Assembly (NCBI RefSeq): GCF_964204865.1
Contig: NC_135255.1
Location: 19,001,135 to 19,065,134 of the forward strand
Direction of reading: 5' to 3'
Source: Styela clava
Lineage: Eukaryota > Chordata > Ascidiacea > Stolidobranchia > Styelidae
DNA: 64,000 nucleotides
The notes beneath the pieces were generated by a model. That model was not told the origin of the DNA, did no database searches, and worked only from the letters and a program-made list of their open reading frames with translations. Made by a program: the position numbers and the translations under genes. Shown piece by piece: positions 46,525 through 58,000 of the stretch (positions are counted from its first letter, which is position 1; the number at the start of each line of letters is the position of its first letter).

Positions 46525-47404
46525 CCATACAAGGTTGAGCAGCACTGAATTGAATCTAAATTTGAATTAATTTTTTATAAGGCATATTGCACCCTTGCCC
46601 TTGCTGTAAGAATCAACTATTCTTGATCTTTAACAATAGGCATTGACAACCTAATTTATTACAACATGAGCATGGGATAAACAATTTACTAGAATAAACT
46701 GACTAAAAAAACTGACTTTTCTTTGTTTAAAACAACATGACCCGAGAGGATTTTCAGGCTTAGGGTCGCAAGCCATAGACTGGAAAACACTGGACAAACA
46801 AAAATAAGTAGGCCATCATGTTGTCTCTTTGACAATTATGATAAAAAAAATTCAATTTTAATCCAACGCCTGAAGATTGTTACTAGCTATTGTTATAAAA
46901 CAAAACACTTTATACATTATTATTTATTAAATTAGCTTCTCTCACTCCCTATTTTGTCTTTTGGAAGGAGTTGCTAGTATGTATATGTTAAATGAATTAA
47001 ACGTATCAGCGACAAAACCTAATGAGAAAGATAGGATTCACATATTCATGTATGTATGTATGTTCATTCGTCACGTAAAAGCAAAAACACAGGAGTTAGT
47101 AAATGTCAACATAGAAAACGGGATGTATACACAAGACCATACTGGCCTAAAACACATGAAAGTGCGGCATACACCCCCTATGATAAGCATAAAATATAAT
47201 AATATGGCCCTTGATACAGACAGTTGTGCAAGGAGGGTGGATGAGTAGCAATATAAGCAACAGGGGTAAGGGTGGAGTATGCCCAACTGTTTGTCCAAAG
47301 GAGTTGGTAGGACAAGACAACATCAATAAATAGAAACAATACAACATGGAATATAATACATGTAAACATAATAATAAAATTTGGACATATACTAAATATA
47401 GCAC
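46525..47404. other. No gene recognised
   Basis: Overlapping short frames on both strands at 46961-47416 have no domain or splice support and are taken as chance. Confidence 0.45.
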
Positions 47405-47625
47405 CCTTGAGTTCATCCCGCAGGAGAGAAAAGCGAATCAGCTCCAGTTACCAGGCATGTCGGGTATTGGGTCAGTTAGCCAGTTATTTTGTTTTCAGAC
47501 ACATAGACTTGATGGAAAAGAGAGCTGTAACCGAGCAAAGCGAAGCCACGCAGGGTAATCAGAGGTGCGGTGGTGAACGTATTCCTAGCGCCCAACTCGA
47601 TGCATCACACCACTTCCCAGCTACG
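47405..47625 (-). mobile_element. tRNA-derived SINE copy, inverted and diverged
   Basis: It retains 'gttcatcccgcaggagaga', 'ggcatgtcgggtattggg' and the A-box side 'tggtgaacgtattcctagcgcc'. Another broken copy follows at about 47915-48060. Confidence 0.65.
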
Positions 47626-47914
47626 GTAATATTCAATATATTGCATTTTGGGATGCAAATTAGTTTAGAATATATTCTACATATGAAAGTATTTTTTCAG
47701 AATATTAACATTCTTTTCAATTAATCATTAAAAATATTATATGCTGACCAAACAACCAAATTTTTTTTGGAGTACAATAAGCAACAGAGCTTAAACAGCC
47801 AAAATCACAAAAAATTCAGTTTATACAAAAACCTAATTTGTTAACAAAATATAAAATCTGGAAAGTAATCTCTTTACACTATGTGATGCACAATCAGAAC
47901 AGCAGTTATGTGAA

Positions 47915-48060
47915 CCACCCTATGGCAATGAGGAGTCCAGCAACACTCTCGCACTTATTTATCCCTGCATGAGTTCGCAGGTTCGAATCCCATCATTTCC
48001 CATTCGAATCAGAGGTATGATAGCAAGTGTATTCCTAACACGAAGCGCCATCTACCGCAC
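47915..48060. mobile_element. Rearranged SINE fragments
   Basis: Contains 'gtgaaccaccctatgg' and 'gaggagtccagcaac' in the inverted sense, next to 'gcaggttcgaatccca' in the direct sense. It looks like two broken copies fused. Confidence 0.55.
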
Positions 48061-48205
48061 TTAAGCTAAAAAATATCCATATCCTATATTTCAGTATTTC
48101 GCTGTCGCCCTTTACTATTTTTCCGCAATCATTACTGAAATTTGTCAAATTAGTAATCTGCTAATGCAGTCATGAGACTAAAGTCAGATAAAGTATAAAA
48201 CAAGA

Positions 48206-48490
48206 ATATCGATCGATCGAAAGTTAGGGGATCCCCCAAAACAGCGCTCTTACTCCATAGTGACACCTTGTGTCCCATCACTAATTAATTAATAACTCGC
48301 TAATTACACGAAAAAATTTATCCAAAATCAATAGGCTTCTGGTACGACATAAGATAAATGCACATGCAAAATCTGGAGCAGATTCAATCTCGTTTTCGTG
48401 AGATATCGCGTGCATCTAACAGACAGACAGACAAACAAACAGACAGACAAATACCTATCAACATAATTACCGATTAAAATCGATAAGTAA
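48206..48490 (+). repeat. Interspersed element with (CAGA)n tract, copy 2
   Basis: Same landmarks as 39172-39482: 'tcgatcgaaagttagggga', 'cccatcactaattaatta', 'cacatgcaaaat', the CAGA/CAAA tract at about 48420-48450, and a terminal 'accgattaaaatcgataagt'. Confidence 0.8.
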
Positions 48491-49044
48491 TAAGAATAAC
48501 AAAAACAACTTATATGCAATAAGTATATTTCGACTCCATAATCAGCATAATATACAATAAAATAATTGATAAAACAAAATATATAAAACCGATTATAGAA
48601 TCGGGAGAGCAAACAAAACCACAAGTTTGAAGCGTGCAGATTTTAGATAGAAATGAATTGATAAAAGAAGTAGTACCGGTACGTGTTCCCTCGCCTCACA
48701 CAATACATACATATATAAATAATAAATATTTAATGTTTTTACGTTTTCATCATCCACTCCAGGATAGATATATTGCAGTATTGTGATATTGACCACCACT
48801 GTCAGACTGTAATGCAGTAATACTAGCTGACTGGATACCAAGATACTGGTCCCATCTTTTATTGATAAACCTGTCTTACCTTTACATTCGAGACTGGATC
48901 CTCCAAACACCAATATAAAGTGATGAGAATTTAATAATCAATAGGCCTACCTCCTAAAATCAATTTAACAATTTCATTTATCTCCTAATACTGTAATAAT
49001 TAATAGGTCACCATATAGCCTATTCATATATGCAATCTTTTAAA

Positions 49045-49560
49045 CACCTACCGGTACCCGTACCGTACTCGCAGATTGTTTTTTCGTTTTCCACAATCAT
49101 CGAATGACGTGAAATGTGTGAGAAAGTTTCCAAAGACTGACTCTCTGAATTTTTTTAAAATCATTAAAATAGTGTGGCAAACAATTCTTATTTTTTATTA
49201 CATTTCTCATCTTTTATTCTAATTCCTTTTTTAGACTACCTATTTATTTGTTTGGTTACCATATAATTTATCTTAAGCTTATCTAAACTTACCGTACTCT
49301 CTTTTTTCTGATTTTATTAATACCCTATCTGTGAGTGAATACGTACCACTTCTTTTGGCAATACCTTCCATCTTATATTCTGTCTGTTTCAAATACCTGA
49401 ATACTGTTCCTTTTTTTAGTCAGATAGCCCATTGCGGCATTGTAATCCATCCAGACTTTGTAAAACTTACGTACGGTACCGGTACCGTACGTGTGCCGTG
49501 AACGTACAGTACCGGTACCGTATGGTTACGACGGTCCCGGTACCATGTCGGTAGCAATTT
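49045..49560. repeat. Cluster of GGTACC/ACCGGT palindromes
   Basis: A perfect 24-bp palindrome occupies 49469-49492 (core GGTACCGGTACC). A near-copy follows at about 49503-49525, single GGTACC sites near 49538, and a related stretch is near 49052-49070. No gene; possibly part of an unrecognised repeat. Confidence 0.8.
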
Positions 49561-50460
49561 ATGGTATAGGTTCGTATAAAACCAATAAATAAACGATGTG
49601 AATTTTTTGACAAAACGAAGACTTTCTAATATATCCCAGCGCGAACAAAAAAAGCCTTTATTACCACTTTTGCGCTCCCCAAAATGCCGCAAATCACAAC
49701 ACAATGGATGTCGATCTGACCTTTGACATTGGGAAAGTTATGAATGCGCTTTCTGAAAATGAAACAAAAATATGGGCCGCACGCAAGGATGACGCGAACA
49801 ATCGTGAAGCGTTCGTCAAATAATGAATAAATAAAATAAAATTGCGGAAATTTTTTTTAAAGAGAATCAGTACATTACGAAAACAAAATATATCGGAAAG
49901 TTCCAGCTTGACAGGAAATATTATCTGAATCTGCTAATTCGTAAATTTGTTTATTTGCAATGTTCAGAACCACCGCCATCATATCACCCACGATGATACC
50001 TACAGAGCGCTAAAATAACGAAGCTGTAGAATAACTCGTAAACAAGGGAATAATAACATTTCACTACAATAGAGAGATGGTAAGGGCAACTTCATTAAGT
50101 TTCGCACAACAACAATATTGTAGTGCGTGATTGCCACCAGGTAAACTCATGTTGATAATAAATGAAGCACAACCGGTGTTAGCAAAACGATGTAATTTGC
50201 CGACGTTTCGAATTTCTATACAGAAAAACTTCATCAGGGCATGATATGGAAAGGACACAAGTGGATATATATAGAGCAAGAAAAAGAAAAAATATGAAAA
50301 AATTATCATGGCGTCAACTCTAATCTAAAAGGATGATGATAAGATAATATGTATAAATAAACAAACTAGCGCAAGTTCAAACAAAAAGGGGACTATTTAA
50401 ACAATGATTTATATACAGGCGGGTGCCTACTTCACGTACATATTTTTTATCAAAAGATAT
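49561..50460. other. No gene recognised
   Basis: AT-rich, with short frames only. Confidence 0.5.
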
Positions 50461-50461
50461 C

Positions 50462-50945
50462 ATCGTGCTGAGCGGTTGGACTACCCGGCTGCGGTTCGCT
50501 GGTTCCCGCCAACGAATAATCATTTATGCTGGGAATACCAAAGTCCTCCCCCCCGTAGGGTGGTTCATGTAACCGATAGTCGGTTGCGGCTTTCTACACC
50601 ATCAAGGCCAGGCATCTGAAACAAATAACCAGTGGCGCATCATTCTGAGTGTTAGGAATACGCTCGTCATCGTACCTCTGATTGCTGTACGTGGGTTCGC
50701 AGGTTCGAATACCGTTGGGATATTTATGTGAGATAGGATTGTCGGACTCCTCACCGCGGTAGGGTTGTTCACGTAACCGCTGGTCGGTTGCGGCTTCTTC
50801 GACCATCAATTCCAAGCATCTGAAAGAAATACCTAGCTGACTAATATCATGTCTTACCCGAAACGGAGTGGTAATCGGACGACACACGGTCGTAAACCAT
50901 CTTATCGGCTTTCCTCTCCCGGGTGAAATATTTCAATCCTATCTA
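50462..50945 (+). mobile_element. Two tandem tRNA-derived SINE copies
   Basis: The first, partial copy is at 50462-50620 (degenerate B box 'gctggttcccgcc', then 'gtagggtggttcatgtaacc'). A fuller copy is at 50633-50945 ('ggcgcatcattctgagtgttagg', B-box-like 'ggttcgaatacc', 'cactggtcgg'-type body, tail 'tcggctttcctctcccggg'; quotes shortened). The A-box side is degenerate in the first. Confidence 0.7.
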
Positions 50946-52912
50946 AATTCGAACTGAATAACTAATTCTCCAGTCATATGATTGAACTGGCTTATCAACT
51001 TTTCTCACTTCCAGGAAAAAAATGAAAATTCACATATTGCTGTATAGAATAGTTTCCAGTAAATTCAGGATGCCCTATTTCACGGTGAACCGCGGACATT
51101 CATATGCCTTTGTTACGTCGATTAGCATTTTTTCGCTAAGCTTCAGCTTTAATTACGATGGCGGAAGTAGACAATTAAATCGATGTAAAGGGTAATGTAC
51201 ACGAAAATGACTCGATTAATGTTATGTGAATAAACTTGCTTTTCATGTTTTATGTAAATTCTAACGTAAATCGTAACTTGGCTGATAGTTAATTTGCGCA
51301 AAAACGTTTGCGGCACGCATTGAATTTTTGGCTCGTTGTGGACTTATTCAACCGCTCCGCGGACTCAAGTTGGGAAACACTGCTCTAACAGCTAGCTTGT
51401 GCGAAGCGAACAACGCGTGTCATAAAATGAATATCCATGAGGCTCAAAAAGTTTTAAAGGTTAAATGGTTCAATAAAATAATCCCGAATTGGAAATAATT
51501 TAAAAACGTATTTATACTTAATAAAACACAAGTATCTCAATCCAATAACTATCGTTGAAAGTTGTCAATCAACGATCGAAGGAGCGCATTTTTAAACTTT
51601 GTCAAAAGACCCATTTTACGTAGATATGACACTACATATCTACATCGCATATTGTACACTATTCAGTCTGTACAAAAGTCAGATTGCGAGGTGCTCATAC
51701 TGTTTAGGAATAGTTAAAAGTCTGAACAGTTAACTGAAATAGAATTTTAAACACCGGACTGGAGGTTTGGCGCATCACACTGACGTTAAAAATACGCTTG
51801 TCATCGCTCTGTTCCCTAAAAATAATTTTGTTCTTCACTGTCGCATTATGCTTCACGTTCGTGTAACTCATCTGTTAAGTATTCGAAACCCAAAGCAAAT
51901 GTATGTTTACGTGGGTAATATTGGTAAACTGGCATATATATTTCACGTGTTTTCAAATCTTGATAAAGGTTTTGTTAGTTTCCCAATCTTCTGTGAGTTC
52001 ATTGTTTTGTGTAGGTTTTTTTACGGGAAAATCAAAATAAACTCATACTCATAAATAACTATCACCCTATCTCGTCGCCACTGGAATCCCAATATTTGTT
52101 GAATTTCAGCAATACTACCTGTTACTACTGTCAACGTAGTCGGTAAATCCTGTAATTTTTTTCTATGAGTCAACTGACTTAACGAAGGAAAAACTTTGAA
52201 GTGTTGGAGATGAATTTTTTTGACCTATGACCCCACTAACATTTTATTTGGTGCTTCAGCATGTGAAAAATACAATTGAATAATTCCATGCCGGAATTGC
52301 TCTGGAATTGAGTTCGACAATAAAAGGTTTCTCGGGGTTATTTACTTCTGTGAATGCTGCGTTGGGATAACGTTTTAGATTCGTTATGGAGTGAAGAAAG
52401 CCAACGAGTGAGCACTACAATAGGTACGTTGTTGCAAGACCTTACGCAGTACCGGTACCGGCACGGCGGCAAAACTGCAAGAACTCTTAGCAACCCACTC
52501 GTTCATTACCGGTATCATCTTTCACTAGATTCAAACCTGCGAACTAACACAGGGTACGGTATCGTAATCAAGGTTGCGGTGGTCAACGTATTGCGCATTC
52601 ATAACAATTAGCACGAAATCCTATATTTATATTCCAGTTCAGTCAGTCGGTGTCATTCAGTCATTCAAATAACTGAATACCGGTAGTGATTCCATGTTCA
52701 TGTTCTGATGTTGTCTGTGTTGTAGGCAACATTTCTACTATTACAAATCATAGTAACATGACTCACTCACCCGATTTAACTGAAATTCCTTATTATATAT
52801 GTATAATGATCATTTTCTAAACACTGAACCAGTTATGAAAAGTGATGATACCGGTATTAGAATTTTCACACTTATGCACTTTGGTGAAGTTGAGATTATT
52901 CGTGTCTAGTGT
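50946..52912. other. Intergenic stretch with repeat fragments
   Basis: A hAT-type end 'caagttgggaaacactg' lies at about 51368-51384. SINE fragments occur at about 51755-51860 and (inverted) 52530-52615. A (ACCGGTAC)-type motif is at 52449-52466. No gene is recognised before the MRPS26 region. Confidence 0.5.
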
Positions 52913-53009
52913 AGTTTCGTACTTCAAGTACTTGGCATATGTCAGTTCTAACCCCAAAAATTGTTACCCTATGCCAACTATAAGTACTTGAGGTATGAAA
53001 CTACTCAAG
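52913..53009. repeat. 97-bp imperfect hairpin upstream of MRPS26
   Basis: The arm 'gtagtttcgtacttcaagta' is answered by 'tacttgaggtatgaaactac', with about 55 bases between them. It could be a tiny MITE or a transcribed hairpin; about 160 bp upstream of the MRPS26 start codon. Confidence 0.7.
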
Positions 53010-53170
53010 ACCAGATTATTTTGTTACAGGCATTCAAAATAATAATGGAAAGTTATTGGACTCTGATTTTGCATCGCTTCTTTTAAAATATTCCAGTTCA
53101 TACCGGTTTAGATATGTATAGATACCGTAATTGATTTACAACAGATACCTTCAACTGCAGTTTCTATAGA

Positions 53171-53809
53171 ATGGCTCTGGTACGAAGCAATATTCTGAGC
53201 CGAGTTTTTTATAAGCCTTCCATGCTTGAAACGAAACTTCATTTACCACTTCTTGAACAAGTCCGATACCGCAAGCCGAAGTGGTTACTACCACGTCGAG
53301 CACCTTCAAAAGCAGGGATATATTTTAATAAACCGAGACCTACGGAACATGATGTAAAGAAAAGTGAATTAATCTATAAATCTTATAATGAAATGCTGAG
53401 ATCAATAGCTGCTGCTTTCCAAGAAGAAATATTGATAAACGAAGCTAAAAAGGAATCAAAAACTGTCTCAAAAAATAGTTTCGATGAACAAAGCCACCAT
53501 GAAAAATGTATGGCGTATAATGAAGCTCATAACAAAGAAATGCGGGAAAAACGAGAACAAAAACTCGATCGAATATTGGAAAACCAAGAACAACAATTGA
53601 GCCAGAAAGTCAGTTTATTAGAAAAAAAATTCGAACATAAACTTGCTAAATATGAGCAAGAAGTTTTGACAGCGATAGACGAATCTGAAAATTGGATTAG
53701 CGAGGAAAATTTGGAAGAAAAAATTGAAGAAGCTTTAGACAATGTGGTTAACTTTAATTTTGCTGTCAAAAGAAATGGCAGAATTGCGTTAAGAACTGTG
53801 ATACCATAG
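53171..53809 (+). CDS. MRPS26: Mitochondrial small ribosomal subunit protein mS26, 212 residues
   Basis: A structural protein of the mitochondrial 28S ribosomal subunit. The N-terminus (MALVRSNILSRVFYK) is basic and lacks acidic residues, as for a mitochondrial presequence. The middle is a long charged helix or coiled coil. HEKCMAYNEAHNKEMREKRE corresponds to the human 'HRELMAWNQAEN..LHELR' segment. The C-terminus, NWISEENLEEKIEEALD then NFNFAVKRNG, corresponds to 'NFITRENLEARVEAALD..NYNWAITREG'. Length is close to the 205-residue human protein. The coding region is a single exon. The start is the first ATG in frame. AATAAA motifs at 54601-54606 and near 54637 may end the transcript, which would give a long 3' UTR containing a MITE. 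Confidence 0.92.
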   Translation: MALVRSNILSRVFYKPSMLETKLHLPLLEQVRYRKPKWLLPRRAPSKAGIYFNKPRPTEHDVKKSELIYKSYNEMLRSIAAAFQEEILINEAKKESKTVSKNSFDEQSHHEKCMAYNEAHNKEMREKREQKLDRILENQEQQLSQKVSLLEKKFEHKLAKYEQEVLTAIDESENWISEENLEEKIEEALDNVVNFNFAVKRNGRIALRTVIP

Positions 53810-53819
53810 TATTTTAATC

Positions 53820-54600
53820 TGTGATGCTAGAGTGCATGGGATTCATAGAGTCTTGTTACAATTAGAAAACATTGGCAACTGACTTCATAACGAAGTTTTG
53901 AAATTGCAACTGGACTTTATAATCTTTTGTCATCATTGAGGCATTACATGTGGTATAACAGTGAAAGTGCTGCTATATGTTACTTGTGTGCTTAAGGTTC
54001 TGAGGTGCACATAAGGTGCATAATTGACGATAACAGTGTTTCCCAACATTTATGGCTCGTGGCGCTTTTAGCACTCATTGCCCCCCTGTTTATCATTCCA
54101 GTGGGATTCAAAGTGTTATTTTGATTGGCAGATTCCAAAGCCTATTAAATGTTCAAACAATTCATGCTCAACGAAGTGAAAAGACCCTGTGAAATAAGCT
54201 TATCAAGCTATTAAAAAGAAGAACAGGGTTTTTCATTTAGTAAAACTGAAATGAGTTTTGCGGCTAGCAATGTGGCCCCTCTCCAACTGCTCTGTGGCTT
54301 CCTTAGGGAGCCACAGGCCCGTGGTTGGGAACCAATGCCACAGTATTTTCTGCTGTGGTGCAGTACATGGTGCTTATAAAGTCTTGTAACAAATACAAAA
54401 TATTGAGAACTGACTTCATGACAAAAATTTTAATTTGTGGTAGTGGTAGGATCCCATGAAGATCCTGTCTATCTTTTGTTTGGGACCTGGTTTAGTATGA
54501 TTCCAACTTCGTCCTCTGGTGGGAATCATTGAGACATTAAATCAGTGTAACAGTGAAAGTGCTGCTATATGTTACTTTTTTTGTTGATAAGGTTTTGATT
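53820..54600 (+). repeat. Duplicated 3' flank of MRPS26 with a MITE between the copies
   Basis: 'cttgttacaa...aactgacttcat' and the end 'aacagtgaaagtgctgctat' occur at about 53850-53995 and again at about 54372-54580, with insertions in the second copy. Between them, 54034-54337 is an inverted copy of the 30316-30995 MITE right part, with ends CAGTGTTTCCCAACA and GGTTGGGAACCAATG. Confidence 0.75.
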
Positions 54601-54606
54601 AATAAA
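54601..54606 (+). terminator. Candidate polyadenylation signal of MRPS26
   Basis: AATAAA about 790 bases after the stop codon; a second AATAAA follows near 54637. Neither is proven. Confidence 0.4.
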
Positions 54607-55018
54607 TCGTACAAAAGTTGGCTGGACCCAGGTTTGAATAAAATTTTGCTTTGTTTGAAGTTTCGCTTTCACGACTGCTAGTAAACTCCAGTACGATTTG
54701 ATTTCAATCTAACCCTAGAACCAAATATCTTATTTAATGTTTGTGGCAAAATATATTTCATCCCAAAATGGAGCGTCTTTATTAATGAACTGTTCTGTAA
54801 AATGAGTATCGATATATGCTAATGCTCAAAATATTGTGTGAAGGTATTCATGCCGTCTTTTTTTATCTTATAGTCTTTAACCCATAGGAAGGACTGAATT
54901 CCTGATAATACATTCTTTATGTTTTGGAATCATCTTCATCATTTAAACTCTAAAACTATGTGTTCCTATTTTTATCTTTTAGAATTCTGTACCGTTAGAC
55001 CTATTGTAGAATAAGAAT

Positions 55019-58000
55019 ATGCCATCTGTGGATGAGCTGGTCTTGGAAGAAGATGACCTACCTTATGAAGAAGAGATATTGCGCAATCCATTCTCTGTCA
55101 AATGCTGGCTGAGGTAGGTTTATTTATTACTTATCGATCTTAAGATCGGTAAGTATATTGATAGGTATTTGTATGTATGTCTGTCTGTCTGTGTGTGTGT
55201 GTGTCTGTTAGATGCGCGCGATATCTCACGAAAGCGAGATTGAATCTGCTCCAGATTTTGCATGTGCATTCATCTTATCTCGGACCAGATTCCTATTGAT
55301 TTTGGGCGAATTATGTCGTATAATTAGCGAGTTATCAATCAATTATTGATTAAGTGATCTAGATTTTTGTAAAGCGAGAGGATTTTGAGACCCGCCGAGT
55401 GTGTGTGTGCGACGCGCAGTGCGCAAGTTACACGAGCGGATGAAGCGGATGAAAACTGCAGTGTCTGTTTTGGGGGATCCCCTAACTATCGATCGATAAG
55501 TATTCGGTTTCCAACCGATATTCTCGTTGGTTTTTTAATCACATATTTAGAATTAGGCTATACATAAGCGCCCACTGCTAGGTCGGGATCTACTATTGAT
55601 CAAAAGAGCCGGAATCTTTCTGGCTCGACATTGCCTAGACATGACATGGGCAAACAACGGCGAATTCAATCTGATGCTGCCACAACCAAACTAAATTTGT
55701 ATTTTGATGTTTTAGGAAAAAATACCTCGGAAATTTGTCGAGATTGCGATAAAATTTGGTTTTGTCACGAAGCTCATTGTTTACATTTTTGCTTTTGTAA
55801 CACTGTAAATAAAATTCTGTTTATAAAATGTAACTTTTAATGTCATTCTTACATGGCCCCCAAGTCTTGGTTGGCAAAATTTTTGACCTCTGGTTCAAAA
55901 ACCTTACTCAACCGTGGCCTAGCAGGGTGAGGTGACTATGGAATTTGAACTCCTGATTTCAACTTGAAGTGTAACGCTTCAACAACTAAACCCCCCCGAC
56001 TCAGGTTTGTGTTCAATGATCAGAACATGGACTTTGCTAAACTTTTATTTTCACTATCAAGTTGTTGTGTATGCTCTATGTAATTTTACATTAGTCAATA
56101 CCACCCAGATGTTACACCTGGAGGGTTATTAGTCGTTAATGAATATGATCCACTGGAAACCGAAGTATAAAGTACACCTTAGCTTGGAAGATTGTTTGTC
56201 GCTTGCGATAATTTCCTTAGCGTACAAATTTACTGAAAGATTAAGGTCTGAAACGATTAAAGACAGATGGCAAATATCTGTGACTTTACAACCCAATTCT
56301 CTATGTATTATCCGCACCTGGATATAATGTGCAAAACGACCCACTTATACCTCAAACTCACCCATCCAAATTCATGCCATTCTGAAAATTCAGCATCTCT
56401 GCAGAGCGATTTTGACACTGTAACCCGCCTATCTGCGCCACTGCTGAAATCCAATTATTCTGTCTATACCCATGTTGCTTGCTGATCTTCCAATGTTATT
56501 CCCTGCAACAAATACGTATTGCTTCACATCAGGTGAACAAGCAGGCAACGATTGTTATCGACAACAGTTATTTGTGAATAAACTGTTCTTTATTCATGGT
56601 TTCATATTGAGTTTTGAATCTGTGGCCCAGTAACCAAGTCTATTGAATATAAGGATAGTATTATAGTAAAAGAAAGCCCACCCCGACTCTGAATGCTTTA
56701 TATGCGAAAGTCCTAAGTTATTTATTTTTTTTAGGTACATTGATCACAAAGAAAATGCACCTTATAAGCAGCTCAACATGGTCTATGAGAGAGCTTTGAA
56801 AGAACTTCCTGGAAGCTATAAGTTATGGTACAACTATCTACGAATCAGACGAAGCCAGGTTAAAGGTCGATGTCCTACGGACTCAATGTTTGAAGAAGTT
56901 AATAACGCACATGAACGAGCGTTAGTTTTTATGCACAAAATGCCCCGGATTTGGATAGATTATTGTAAATTTCTTGTGGATCAAAGATGTCTGACGAGAA
57001 CGCGTCGTACTTTTGATCGCTGCCTTGAAGCTCTTCCAGTGACGCAGCATGATCGGATTTGGCCGTTGTATATTGAATTTGTGAAAAAATATCCCATTCA
57101 TGAAACAGCAGTTCGAGTTTTTCGTCGAATGCTGAAACTCATTCCAGAAGAAAGTGAAGACTACGTGGAATATTTAATATCGATCGATCGTTACGATGAG
57201 GCAGCTACAAAACTTGCGGAAATTGTTAACGACGAGAGTTTTGCGTCGAAACATGGAAAGACGAATCATTTACTTTGGCATGAGTTATGTGAACTCATTT
57301 CAAAGAATCCTGATAAAGTACATTCGCTAAAAGTCGAGGCAATTATTCGTGGTGGTTTAAAACGTTTCACTGACCAATTAGGACAACTTTGGTGCGCTTT
57401 AGCTGATTATTACATCAGAAGCGGACTTTTTGAACGAGCGAGAGAGATTTACGAAGAAGCAATAGAAACTGTGACCACTGTCCGTGATTTTACACAAATT
57501 TTCGATGCGTACGCTCAATTTGAAGAGTCCGTTATTAGTTCGAAAATGGAAGAGGCGGCTGAAGAGGAACAGAATGAAGAAGATGACATTGATATTGAAT
57601 TACGACTCGCAAGGTTCGAACATTTAATTACGAGACGTCCATTACTTCTCAATAGCGTCCTCTTGAGGCAGAATCCACACAATGTAAACGAATGGCTTAA
57701 ACGAGTCGAGCTTTACGAAGATAACTTAGCACAGGTCATCAATACATACACAGAAGCTATACAGACAATAGAAATACCAAAATCCGTTGGAAAGATTTCT
57801 AATCTCTGGGTTTCCTTCGCTAAATTCTATGAAAAGCATGATCAAATTGACGACGCTCGTACAATTTTTGGAAAAGCGGTCCTCGTGTCTTACAAAGGCG
57901 TTGAAGATCTGGCCACCGTGTGGTGTGAGTGGGCTGAAATGGAACTACGACACGAGAATTTTGATGGCGCAATCAATTTAATGAAACGAGCGACTGCAAT

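Noticed and set aside
46961..47416. Possible small gene (95 codons plus, 75-89 codons minus)
   Set aside because: Several frames overlap on both strands, with no conserved motif or splice signal.
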